DNA of 64,000 bases, taken from positions 186,001 to 250,000 of the forward strand of contig JAJTUP010000074.1 of assembly GCA_021399435.1 (NCBI GenBank). The letters are read 5' to 3'. The notes beneath the pieces were generated by a model. The model made no database searches, had not been told where the DNA came from, and worked only from the letters and a program-made list of their open reading frames with translations. Position numbers and translations under genes: made by a program. This document shows positions 44,101-55,116 of this stretch, piece after piece; positions within the stretch are counted from its first letter, which is position 1; each line of letters opens with the position of its first letter. Origin of the DNA: Diaporthe sp. PMI_573. Lineage: Eukaryota; Ascomycota; Sordariomycetes; Diaporthales; Diaporthaceae.

Positions 44101-46323
44101 CTCAAGGTCGTCAACAAGGTCAGTCTGCCGAGATAATCATTCTGGGACGACTCTCGCTGACAGTCAACAGATCATCTTCCGTGACAGGGAGCTACAGGAG
44201 AACCTGTGTTTCGTCGGTGGTATTCCAATCATCACCAAGTTTGCCGCGCGGCAGTTCTCCAATGAAATCCGTCTTGAAACCGCTGATTTCGTCCAGCAGA
44301 TGTACGAGACATCAACCCTCACACTGCAGATGTTTGTTAGCTGTGGCGGCATTTCAGTTCTTGCTGGTTTCCTGGATGAGGACTATGACATGTCCCGAGA
44401 TCTGGTCCTCATTGGCGTCAACGGCATCTGGAGAGTATTTGAGCTCCAGGGACCTACGCCTAGGAATGACTTCTGCAGGCTTTTCTCCAAGGCAAAGGTG
44501 CTCGACCCACTGGCCGAGATTCTTCACAGGGTCTTGGACGCGGACGAGCAGGATGAGCTGTCAGAATTCGTTGAAGGCCGGATTGTCAATCTCTTCTACA
44601 TGTTCTCCCAGGCGGATTATGAGGTCAAGGAGCTGATTGCTGACCGTGCAGTTCTCAAGAGTGAGTCAAGCAGCCCTGCCTCGTGGCACTTGTCCATTTG
44701 CACAAAGAAGCTCAAGCTGACAAGAAGATAATAGCCGTACTGAAGGACCTGGAGACTATGACACCTGCCCACCAGATCACCATGCTCAAGTTCATCAAGA
44801 ATCTGTCGAGCCTCCCGACGACCGTTGAGGTGCTTCACTCTGCAGACGCGATCGACTACCTGATCGACCTCCTGGGACACAGCTTGAAGAGGAACATAAC
44901 ACATTTCCGGGAGATCTCCAACCAGGTCTTGAACACCATGTTCAACCTGTGTCGACTCAGCAAGGAGCGACAAGAGTATGCTGCGGTTCATGGCATCATT
45001 CCCTTGCTGCTCAAGATCATGAAAATCGATCGACCGCCCAAGGAGTTTGCCTTGCCAATACTTTGCGACATGGCCCACTCAGGAAGCAAAGGACGACGGT
45101 ATCTATGGCAGAATAAGGGGTTGGACTTCTATATCTCTCTGCTCGCGGACCAGTATTGGCAGACCACAGCGCTTGATGCCATCCTCGTCTGGCTGCAAGA
45201 GGAGACGGCAAAGGTGGAAAGCCATCTCCTTGGTGGCAATTTCCCATCCGCCATCGTGGCCTGCTTTGATACTTCAAAGGTCAACGCCTTCGCCGCATTC
45301 GATGCCACTCTCCTTGAGCCCTTGCTCAAGGTCTTCCGCCTAAGCCCTACCCTGGCTGCATCACTGGGCAAGCCTGAGATGTACAGAGGCATCGCCACAA
45401 AGCTAGGCCACAAGAAGCCCGTCGTCCGGCTGAACCTACTCCGTCTCGTCCGGACCATCCTGGACAGCTGTGGGCCAGACCTGGGTGTCAGCTCTGTGGG
45501 CGGCGGCGCAGAGTTGCAGACACTCTTCGAGAACATACAGATGCTTGAGAAGGACCCAGCTCTCCTGGTGCGCAATCTCGCGCACGAGATCTCCAAGAGC
45601 CATATCGAGGGAGATTATTTCGAAAACAAGAGCCTCGGCAGTGGCTCCCAGAACGGTGGCAGTGGGCGCTCTAGGTCGGGCGGGTCTAGAAGAATGACAA
45701 GCTACGCCACGCCTCCCAGCCTGGTCCACTCGACGACTGCCCCCGGCGCTCCGCCGAGAACGCCCACGCAACCGCCGCAACTACGGCATACAGGTTCGGC
45801 AAATGTGATCCAGCAGGTCGCCCACACCCCTCGACGTTCACAGACAAGTCTGGTACACGAGCAGGATGCCATGTTCGCAAGACCCCGGAGCAGGGGAGCA
45901 GAGAGCGGGCTTATGAGCCCGGCAATCTCCACGCCACGAAGGGTGTCCGGCGACACTAACGCGGCGGGGAGAAGTAGGCTCCCAAGGGGTTCAATCTCGT
46001 ACTCACGCCCCAGCACGTCGTCTGGCGGGCCGAGCCTTCACCACGGCAGGTCTGATAGCTCGCTGAGTAATAAGGAGAACTCGGCAGCTGCGGCTGTGGG
46101 GAGGAGAGGCTCCTATGTTGTCGGCGCGAGGAGCGGGAGCGGCGGCAGCGAGAGCTCCAGTGGTTCGTCGCTGTATCCGCCCTCGTCACCTGCAGTTGAG
46201 CGGGACAGGCCGAGCGGCGGGATCAAAAGGCGGGCGAGCAGGGTACCCAGCTCGGAGCTGCGGTTCGTGAACGGCGGTGGCGGCAGCTCATCCAGAGCCG
46301 ATGAATCTGGCAAGTGGTCCTAG
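41119..46323 (+). CDS. sepH: Septation-initiation Ser/Thr kinase, SepH/Cdc7/Cdc15 type, 1515 aa
   Basis: Eight exons: 41119..41325, 41403..41537, 41647..41741, 41871..42309, 42381..43292, 43438..44118, 44171..44660 and 44735..46323; all junctions are GT-AG and in phase. Residues 1-69 are disordered with a poly-Gly run (17-28). The kinase domain starts at 70: GKGAFGSV glycine loop, VAVK with Lys98, HRDIKGAN with Asp191, DFG (209-211), GTPYWMAPE and SDIWSVGC. It is complete, ending near HPWIVG. Then follow a low-complexity linker with NWDDDF/NWDDQF repeats and [12 protein letters not shown] and EDFSDILG motifs. A long helical armadillo/HEAT-like region (about 870-1340) follows, and a Ser/Arg-rich tail. 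This is the top kinase of the septation initiation network, at spindle pole bodies downstream of the Spg1 GTPase, needed for septum formation. The stop at 46321 may not be the true end (see findings). Confidence 0.93.
41166..41202 (+). repeat. GGA-type trinucleotide tract encoding poly-Gly in sepH
   Basis: About a dozen tandem GGA/GGC codons within exon 1, giving the poly-Gly run at residues 17-28 ahead of the kinase domain. Length is likely variable between strains. Confidence 0.75.
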
Positions 46324-47181
46324 AACGGCCGCTCTGATCAACGAGAACCGCAGCCCAGCCGAAGTAAGGCACCCACCGCCCCTGGTATCCAACACGAAGG
46401 AGAACACGACGAGCCCAGAGCGTTCAGTGATAGCGCCCAACCCGCTCTCGCTGGGGGAGGCGATGCAACGAGTAGCAGCCCGCCTGCAGCCAGCCTCAGC
46501 CTAACTAGCTCAAGACTGAAGGCTCAGCTCGACGCGAGCCGCCGGCCGCCCCATGTCCACCATGTCCGGCGCGTGGTGTCCTCAAATGTCACGCCGAGGA
46601 AGAAGAAAAAAGAACAGCAGCGGGAGAGGCCCAAGACAGCCGCGGAGACAAGGCCAGGGGGGCCGCCCGGGGAGTGGTCACCTTGTCGCACACCCGTGGC
46701 GTACAGCTCAAGCCCCGAGAAGTGCAAAGCGCCCACACCGCCCCCTTCCCGTTCCAACTCGACTACTTCTTCGGTGCCTGCGGGTGGCAGGACGTCTCCC
46801 GCAAAGGCGCCGGGTGAGGAGGGTCAGCTCACCACGCAGCAGTCGTCCAGGTCAAGCCCCAACAAGAGACAGACGCCCTCAAGACTGAAACTCAGGGACA
46901 GCTTGAGCCCCGTGAAAACAGCATCGTCCCCGTCGCATTCCTCCCGCTCGTCGCCTGGCCCCAGGAAGAGGAATGATCCCAGACTGATAAGTGCTGGTGC
47001 AAGTCCAGCGAAGAGGACCCCCCCGCCAAAGCTCAAACTGAAGAGGAGCACGCCGACGGCTGACCTTGCCAGCCTGGGCCGCTCTCCATCGCCGAGGGGA
47101 AGCCGGAGCCCGGCCAAGTCTAGCCCTGCTGGGGCCGAGGGAGGCAGCTACACGCCGTCTCGGAAGACGCGCAAAGACTGA
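46324..47181 (+). other. Open, coding-like extension in frame with sepH
   Basis: After the TAG at 46321-46323 the sepH frame stays open for 285 codons to a TGA at 47179-47181. The translation (Ser/Pro/Lys/Arg-rich, with repeated SPxK and SRS motifs, for example RSPSPRGSRSPAKSSP) has the style of the sepH tail and good third-position GC bias. A 57-base in-phase segment 46267-46323 begins GTGAAC and ends TAG, so it could be an intron that removes the stop; a clear branch site is lacking. Alternatives are readthrough, a recent stop mutation or a separate small gene. Confidence 0.45.
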
Positions 47182-47967
47182 TTAACGATATCGATGCGAT
47201 CAATCTAGCACTTAGGCCCAAAGATGAGGAAAACGGCGAAGACTACGGCGACCTTCAATCTAGCACTACATGCCGTTGCACTGCAAGGATCGCGCTTATT
47301 AGTATTAAGGCAAGCGAGACGATCCCCAAGCATGCGGAAGGCCCAAGAGAGAGAAGAAAAAGAGATACACAGAGCGTATTCTGACGCTGCTACCCTCTGC
47401 AGAGATTTAAATTCGCAGGCACAGGTTATGCAGGTTGTGATTTCGCATTTGTAAATTTTATTTCTACAAAGTCTACTTTTTCGAGCCCACGAGTCTGTCT
47501 TGCGATTGCGAGACAATTACACGCACGCATGGTAGTAATTTGCGTATATGACGCAGGGAGGGAATGGAATGGCGCCGTGAACCACCGGTACTATATGCGT
47601 GTTGCGTTTTGCGTTGGTTAATAATTGAACAAAGCACAACGCAAACGGAAATTGTGTTGCAGAGTGGATTTTGGACGTAAGCGTGACTGTACATTTGTGG
47701 ACGCGGATCCCTTTGTGCTCTACTGACATTCCAGGGAGATCGCCCTCATCGAGATTTTTTTTATCCTCTTTGCATTGTTTTTTTCTTAAAAAAACAAACG
47801 CTGGGTGTTCAAGCGTTTGCCACTGTATGAAGGGACCGCCTACGTATACGGATTCACAACGAAACCACCTATATCCTCGTTGTTGCGGCAGTGTGACCAC
47901 CACCTTTATCGTACACTTGAGCAAGATCCCACCCAGCGCCAGCAAAGCCAACAGCTAAAGACCAACA
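47182..47967. other. Intergenic with retroposon fragment C
   Basis: About 790 bases between sepH and the HExxH gene. Contains repeat fragment C; no coding sequence supported. Confidence 0.5.
47776..47871 (+). mobile_element. Retroposon copy C, 3' fragment
   Basis: Starts at gcattgttttttt and includes an A-run, the cassette gggtgttcaagcgtttgcca, the segment tatgaagggaccgcctacgt and the end gaaaccac. It matches the last ~100 bases of copies A, B and D with some changes, and lacks the ~10-base tactgcttaag segment. It ends about 95 bases before the start codon of the HExxH protein gene. No convincing target-site duplication (only tatcctc on both sides). Confidence 0.65.
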
Positions 47968-50900
47968 ATGGCGAACGAGTTCTTAGCAGACCTGCTCCGG
48001 CGGTTCCAAGCCATCATAGCGGCCACAGCGAACACTTTTTTTCCGGGAATAGTAGATCCCGACGACCCGGGACCCGTCTTCGGCCCATGGCAAAATGTGC
48101 GCAACCATGTCCCTTATATGCCCGAATGGACAGACCCGGCGTGGTCTTCAACAGTCGAGTACTCGGCCGACGGTACCAAGAAGAGGGATATTTATGTGAA
48201 CACGGGCACAATCCTGCGCCCTGCGATCCTGCCCGGTGACGCGGCCAAGAACCCAACAGCCTTTGCTCGGTACGCGAAGCTCATCTACTATACTAGCTAC
48301 TTGTGTATTGTTGCTTACCTGACCGAAACAGCCGCTTCGGCATCTATCCCAAAACTAGGCCGGATGATGAAGATCCAGCTGTCGGTAAATCTCTCATCAC
48401 CCCGACAACAATCGGCCCAAGCCAGGCCGCGGCGGACCCATTTGGAGATTCAGAGAGCTGGCAGTCGTTTGTTTTTGGTGGGCCGACGACCAAAGAGGTC
48501 AGTATAGCTTTGATCCCAGCGACTGGGGATGCATATTCTATTTCGACCCGCTAAAACTGGACTCTCCTAGTTGATAGCATCAGGGGTATATGATCCGGAG
48601 TACAAATTCAGTGGATCTGTCATTGAGGGAGACGTGCACCCGTAAGTGGATTGCAACATTCAAGGCAGCTTGCTGGAAGATAAGCAGTCCCTGACAGCGC
48701 CCAGCCTCTTGAAGAGGGATAGATGGCTAAGTCCAGCCGACATGGACTTGAGAGCTTGGGTTACGAATCCTCGATGGAAGCTTGGAAGTTCAGAAGGGGC
48801 CTACGATCCTGCCGTAAGTCGTATATACCTCTACCTGTCTCCAGTCGTCCGCAGTCAACATCTTTAACATGGCTTACTCCTTCCAGGACGACAGAATATG
48901 GGCAGCCATGCAGCCAGCGCTTGCTCTAGCAGGGAGGGTTCTTGCCTCCAACCACCCGTTCTGGTGAGAGAAACACGCTGACCCGGGTCTTCTTCCACTT
49001 TGCGCTTACATGCCCGGGTGCCACAGGAACGCGATTCTCAGCCTTTACCACATTCGTCCTGTACCTGACCACTTGGACGGGCGCACAGATGAGGCCCGTA
49101 AAGAGGCCGGTGCCCCACTACCGTCGCTGTGGCTGGATGAGAATACGCCAGGAATGTATAAAGAGGCTGCAGAACTTCGGGATCTGGGCTTTCGGTCTAG
49201 AGATACAACCCTGGGAATGCTGAACCAGTGTAAATTATCCCATGCCATCACTCCAATCTTTGCCCAGCCGGCATACAACGCAGCTAGCTGATCTATGTCT
49301 TCGCATATCCAGATCTTCATTTCGCTTTCGGCGTCTTGGATAATGCAATTGGAGCGGAAGCTGCCACTTTTCCCATTGGCTTATCTTCTTCCGATCCTGA
49401 AGGGCCAGAGCCGTGCATTATAATCCTGGGTAAGCTTCAAGGACAGGCGAGGACCTGGAGCTCTGCACTCAAGCGGGTAGAGCCAGACCACTAGCATGGC
49501 TCCTACTTTCCACCGAAGCAGTTTGAGAAACATCTAGTTTACGTGTCGTCAGCTATGCCAGGGCTAATAAGTGGTGCTTCAGTTAACCCAGCATCATTGT
49601 GGCAATTGGTGACTACAGAATTCCCCGAGGTTCGAATGGCGACCACATTCAATCTAGCAATGACATTTCTTCACGAGATGGCTGTGAGTAACTACTGCTC
49701 CACCTGGGGTGAGGTGAGCTGCTGATATATGCCGGTTCACAGCACGCATGTCGACGTGAGTAAGCCCCGAAGTTGTCACGCGTACAGACCTCTTTACAAT
49801 CTAGAGGGCCCGGGCTGACAAAGATATCCCAAGTTGCCCATGAGTTCCTTTTAAGAAAGACGGATTTCACGTTAAGGACTTTAAAGACTGATGGGGATCT
49901 GGGATTAACGGCAGACATGGTCGCACGGTTCCGTCCATTGGGTCGCGCAATATTCGGCAACGATGAAGCGAGACAAGAGAATGAAGACTACTTGTAAGTC
50001 TGCAATCTCGTTTCCCACACTATCCAGACGGGAGAAAATCGGGAGCTGCAACAGCTATATGTTTCAAATTACTCTAGAAACCTTTGCCTCTGTTGAGCTT
50101 TGCTGACAAGTTTCTTTCTTGTTGAATTGTAGTTTCCAGGATTGCCCACAGCGTGAGGAAGGCAAATGCTTTGAAAACGAGGTTCGCGTTTCTAATACAG
50201 TCTTCCTTGTATGTCCTATTGATTTGGTCAGAGACTGACAAACCCAAATACAGGTCTTGGGTGGCACTGTGATACTTGGCCAGTACTATGGACCCGGCGA
50301 TCGACAGCCTACTATACTGCGTCCCTTCGTCCAGTCCGCGTCCTGGCCCGCAAGTCACCTAGCTCCAGACCTACAGCACTTAGAAGTTGACAGGTCATTT
50401 TATGCTCCGTATGCTACAGAAGACTATGTGGGCTTTTTATTAGACCCTCCTGCTCCCGTTTACAATCAAAGACGACCCGTACCGATCGATTCCTACGCAC
50501 AGTTTTTCCGCGAGTCCTGGTGGCAGAGCGAGTTCCAAAGGTTTGGACATCAGGCATTAAAACTCGTCCCATCACATGATTCCTTAATGGTTTTAGGGTC
50601 AGCTAATCGCGATCTTGTGGCTGCGGAAGTACTACGTGAGCTGGGTGCAGATGATTATGACTACATTGTCGTAAAGGCTGTTCCACTACTGTGAGTTTCT
50701 GACCTTGTATTCAACTGCCGTATGGACAAGTCCAGATTACGCTTCCTCCAAGGTTCTGGCAGAGGTAACCCATGGAAGAAATCATGATGGTCATCATGGC
50801 CCTAATTTGCACAAGCTGTGCAGTAGACCACTTCAAGTTGGGCTGTCCGAGTGGTGGAGCCGACCTTGTAGTTCTGCCATTACGGCATGAACGTGGGGCC

Positions 50901-52058
50901 AAGCCACATTGTTGAGGAAGACTTTTTTTTTAAAAAAAAACTGACACTTGTCTTCCGTAGGGAGGATCTGGGGCAGTACTTGTTGAGTGACTGGCTGTGG
51001 ATGGAAACAGTAGACCTCGTGCTCTACCAAGCCACATATCACCGGCTCTTCTACGAAGCCAGAACGTGGAAAAGGACATACGGTGGAGTAATCTCCCTGA
51101 TTGACAAATCTTTGGCCGACATTGATCAATTGGGTACCGCAATTGGCGGTTGGCTTGAAGATAGCAGAGCAGGGAGGCTCACAGCTGGATCCCAGCAAAG
51201 GATAATATCGGATTGTAAGAATGGAGTCCCAGTCTTCCCCACCCTCGTCAATCCTGCTAGCACTCCGTTATTTTATGACCTGTTGCAGGCATAGAATGGA
51301 AGCCTCTACTGGAAACAATATGGCCTTGATCTCAGGCGAGCAAAATGCGCTAACTTTAAGCTCAACGCATAGTCGGACGAGCTGCTTCCGCTTTTGTTGC
51401 TGACGATCTACTGGAGGTTGACCGATTATTGAGGAACTCCATACAATACGCACAGTCGCTTATCGCCATATATTCCCTCGTCCCAGGGGAAAACCAAAGA
51501 CGGCCTATACACCAGACGTATATGAAAGTTCTCAAAGGCCACCTTAATTCCGTGCGCAAGAGGCAAATTGCATTTGTAAAGAAGCTCGAGATCATTGTCA
51601 ACGCGGTTGCCGGGGTTGACAGCCAGAGCTTCCTAGCCCCAGCACTCCAAGTGCTGAGGGACCGTGTCTTTGATTCCGGAACGAACGCGCTCGTCAATGG
51701 CGCCAACCTCGAGCACACCATCGGACTCCTGGCCGATGAGCTCGTCGCGCCTGGTCTCGACTACTCGTCTCACCCCGATGCCTTGCCGTCCGTGCCTGAC
51801 GCTAGAAAACGCATATCCATGCGCGAGATCCTGAGGAGGGCCGCAGAACGTCCGTTGATGTATCTCAACGCATCAGATCGAAGCCGTGCTACCATTGCTG
51901 TTCAGAAGTGGTTGGCTATACTCATCAGGAAGCGCAGTGAGCAGGAGGGTATTGTAGCATCAGGCTCGGACGACATGGACGTGGACGACGCGGCCTCGAG
52001 CTCATCGGGATCGACAGATAGCCTACTGCGGCACATACCAATGCCCGGTCAGTTCTAG
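47968..52058 (+). CDS. Large putative HExxH zinc metallopeptidase-like protein, about 960 aa
   Basis: Fourteen exons proposed: 47968..48269, 48332..48497, 48571..48641, 48705..48813, 48887..48963, 49027..49227, 49288..49429, 49495..49683, 49743..49755, 49807..49993, 50133..50181, 50254..50690, 50961..51214, 51373..52058 (the last may begin at 51361). Exon 8 ends in TTFNLAMTFLHEMA and the next starts with HAC, so splicing forms HEMAH, the HExxH zinc-binding motif. Downstream FENEVLGGTV may supply a third zinc ligand. No signal peptide; the C-terminus is acidic and Ser-rich. All junctions agree in phase except around exon 7 (LIYVFAYPDLHFAFG), whose protein-like frame is one base off from both neighbours. 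The family looks like uncharacterised fungal proteins with a lone metallopeptidase motif; substrate unknown. The gene may be partly decayed. Confidence 0.6.
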
Positions 52059-52825
52059 AGACGTGCGTAACAGGTGGGTGTGTGCTTTTAATTGATCTAG
52101 TGCCCTCAATCGGAAATATCTTGGCCCCGTAGCCCGTCCAAAACACAGACTTTGGGCTGATCTCGTCGCCAAAGTCAAATGCTAAAATTGGGAGAACGCA
52201 ACCGGACAATGGGCCGCGAGAGTACGGAGCAACCATGGCTCAGGCTTTCAATACTATCGTACAGGGCGACATTTACTGATAAAGCGTCCCTTGGTAAATC
52301 CATCGCACCAACACCTTTCAGATGCACCAGGCATTGGTGAAGTGGCGCAGGGGCCGACTCAGCAGTGATCGAGGAAGAAGAGAAGAGACCCCACCGCGGT
52401 TCATCTGTCACGGTATAACCATGTCGGGAAGAGATGGAACGGCAGCTGTTTGGGACGAAGTCATGGAAAGCAAATTGCGAAAAACGGACTGCCTGCCATT
52501 GATTGTGTGAAAAGAGACATGACCGTCCCTGCACCAGCCAACATGATAGACAAAAGTCAAGTTGGGCAAGAACAGCAAGTCCTGGAACTTCGCGAAGCCC
52601 TGTATCTGTCCGAGAAGAACGTAGAGTACATGGTCTCGTTCTTCATCACTCTCTGGACGCAGCAGGAGGAAGGTAGTAGGAAGTATTTTCAAACACACTC
52701 GCCCTGTTGCCATCAAGTCGTATCAGTGACTCCATGTGAAGCTTCATAATGGTTTGCTGGATTCGGCGGCTTGCCCAGTAGTACTTCGTTATACCTAAAA
52801 CTTGCTGATGCCTCGCGGTTCCGTG
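52059..52825. other. Convergent intergenic region
   Basis: Between the HExxH gene (+) and the dehydrogenase (-). Open frames of about 100 codons exist on both strands at 52408-52749, but they overlap each other and lack domain character. Confidence 0.45.
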
Positions 52826-53611
52826 TCATATCCATCCGCCGTCAACCACAATGCTCTGGCTCGAAACTCCCGAACTATCATCAGCAATCAACCACAGTGC
52901 CAATCGTGAGACCTCGGCCGGCTGCAAGAGTCTCTTTAACGCCTGTCGATCCAACACCTTTGCCTCGTACTCTGGAGTGATGATATCCTGCTTCTGCCTC
53001 TCGGTCGCAATCGCCCCGGGCATGATGCTGTTCACCCTGACGCCCTGAGGCCCGAACTCGTGGGCAAGCGTCTTGGTCAGCCCGACGATAGCAGACTTGC
53101 TCGCGTTGTAGGGGACGAGGCCTGTCACCGGGATGGCCCAGGCGATGCTGCCCAGGTTGATGACGGATGAGGCGCCAGCTGCCACGAGACCTGGCACGAG
53201 GGCCTGCGTCAAGAAAAAGGTGTGTCGCACATTGACGTTGAGTCCTTGGTCCCAGTCCTCCGGCGTGATGTCCAGGGTGCTCATGCGCTTATCGTGAGCG
53301 GCATTGTTTATGACGCCGTTGATCACTGGGTATTTCTCCAGAATCTTCGCCGCGATAGGTCTGACGGCCCCGGAGATATCTGTCATATCGCAGTGGTGAA
53401 ATTCGGGCGGATTCTTGACGCCTTTTGCGGCAAGATCGTGTACGAGTTGCTTCGCAGGCCCGTCCAGTATGTCAAGAATGATTACCCGGCTTCCTTGCAG
53501 GGCAAAGGCCTCCGACATGCTTCCGCCGATGCCGGTTGCTCCCCCGGATATGACCACGACCTTGTCCACCAAGCTGGGGTACTGGGCATACTGCTTCTGC
53601 GAGCTGGACAT
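52826..53611 (-). CDS. Short-chain dehydrogenase/reductase (SDR), 261 aa
   Basis: Single exon. The start is taken at MSSSQKQYAQYPSL (53611), 46 codons inside the longer open frame, because it precedes the first Rossmann strand by the usual distance. Classical SDR motifs in order: SGGATGIGGS (TGxxxGxG cofactor loop), CDMTD (acidic residue), GVINNAAHD (NNAG), INLGSIAW with the catalytic Ser, and YNASK with catalytic Tyr and Lys, then VRVNSIMPGAIATE. The C-terminus ends in VVDGGWI, typical of the family. An NAD(P)-dependent oxidoreductase of unknown substrate, probably a monomer unit of a tetramer. It stands alone, without an evident biosynthetic cluster. Confidence 0.9.
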   Translation of the reverse strand: MSSSQKQYAQYPSLVDKVVVISGGATGIGGSMSEAFALQGSRVIILDILDGPAKQLVHDLAAKGVKNPPEFHHCDMTDISGAVRPIAAKILEKYPVINGVINNAAHDKRMSTLDITPEDWDQGLNVNVRHTFFLTQALVPGLVAAGASSVINLGSIAWAIPVTGLVPYNASKSAIVGLTKTLAHEFGPQGVRVNSIMPGAIATERQKQDIITPEYEAKVLDRQALKRLLQPAEVSRLALWLIADDSSGVSSQSIVVDGGWI

Positions 53612-55116
53612 GGCGGGGTTTTGTTGAATCCTGATGTCATCAAGCCTTGGATAATCCAGCGTTCTTCTAATTTTTTTTAGGGTCTCAAACCCAGCCGGCG
53701 CGGAGACAGGACATCCAGAAGCGGTAATATCCGCCGCAGGTAAACACATGTCCCCTCATCTGGGCCGGGCTCGTTTAGCGTTGCTGCCGATCAGGGGGAG
53801 TCCTCATCGCGACCCTAGGGTATAGCTACACTGGTTTGCATTCCACACCGCCGAAACTACGTTATTCACACAGACGAGTGTGTGCACACTCAATTTATGA
53901 AGCTGCTTAAGCCTATCATGAAGTCGTGGGTCAAGTGTGAGCAGCTATGGATCTCCCAACATTGTCTCGGTAACTCCAGAGACGTAGTTTGCTGACAACT
54001 ATTGAATTCAAAAGAAATGAAAAGAACTACACATGTAGTCTGGTGCACTGGATGGACTTCGTGATTCATCGACCCTACAACTGGAGTCAACACACGGACG
54101 TACCCAGATTGGCAGTTTCTTATTTTGAGCCCGGGGCAACTCCATGAGCTGGAAGGATTTGGCATCTGCAACTTCGTCAAGATCCTTGGCGGCAAACGAG
54201 AACAAGTCCAAGACCAAGCCCAGTAGTTCTGGACTGGCTCCCTCCGTAGGGGTACTTGCTGCCAGCACTTTTACTGCTCTCTCACCAACTACCTGGCTTT
54301 AAGATACACCTTCTAGAGAGGTCCAAATAACTCTTACTAGAAAATAGGCGTATGTACAATGCTGTTTCCTTTGATATATTTGTGCTAAACATGCACCGAG
54401 AACGTTCATCAAACCATGGCTATGAAGTCATTATGTTACTATTTCAACAGTGCGGTATATATTATAAGTGAGATCCACTTGTCTTTCATCTGTGGGAGGT
54501 GACTAGACGAGATTTTGTATGAATGAAGTCTGAGGCGAGAAAATGAATTGAGCGGGAACTCAAGAGTCTAGGTATCACAGAGACTTCCGGTTTACAAAAG
54601 CGTGTATTAGTGGCTGGCTGTCTCTTTTGCTCCTATACAGTTTTTCTATGGGAAGGCCTGCGGTGTGATTTTCACAATTTGTACCAAGTTCTTCAATTTC
54701 GAAAACAGAAATACGATAGCTGCTCAGCCGTACTCTTCTAAGTCAATCTAGACCAGTGCTACAATAAATTCATGGACCAAAAGTAAAAGCCATTCTCGTA
54801 CAACTTTGTGGTTGCCGTCCACTATTACCTCATAATTGGCCTGGAACAATTGCGCCTCCTTGCAAACACTGCTATGTACAAGGTCACACAGCCCATGAAT
54901 CAAAGTATAATAACTGGTCTAACTAAGCAACTGGAAATTCACACTGCTGAAGGCCCCCAAGGTTCCAAGCTGCCAAGCAAGCTGACGCAGGCAACGAGAA
55001 ACGAAGGTGGCGGTGCTAACGAGAAGATAGCTCATTCAGTTTCATTCTTCCTTTCTTCAGTATCATCTTGACATTTCCATGAGATCCGCATGACGAACAC
55101 ATCGTCACAATAAATT
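53612..55116. other. Intergenic, no supported gene
   Basis: 1.5 kb between two divergent genes. A minus-strand frame at 54008-54268 (87 codons) has some protein character but no start context or domain, and is not called. Confidence 0.45.

Noticed and set aside
50830..50860. Sequence resembling the start of a Leu/Ser tRNA (gctgtccgagtggt)
   Set aside because: No matching anticodon arm, B box or acceptor complement; it lies in an intron of the HExxH gene.
50924..50941. T-run/A-run similar to that in the retroposon
   Set aside because: Only the homopolymer junction is shared; flanking sequence does not match the family.
54008..54268. Possible 87-codon gene remnant on the minus strand (LLGLVLDLFSFAAKDLDEV...)
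   Set aside because: Some protein character, but no start context, partner exon or known domain could be found; too little to call.
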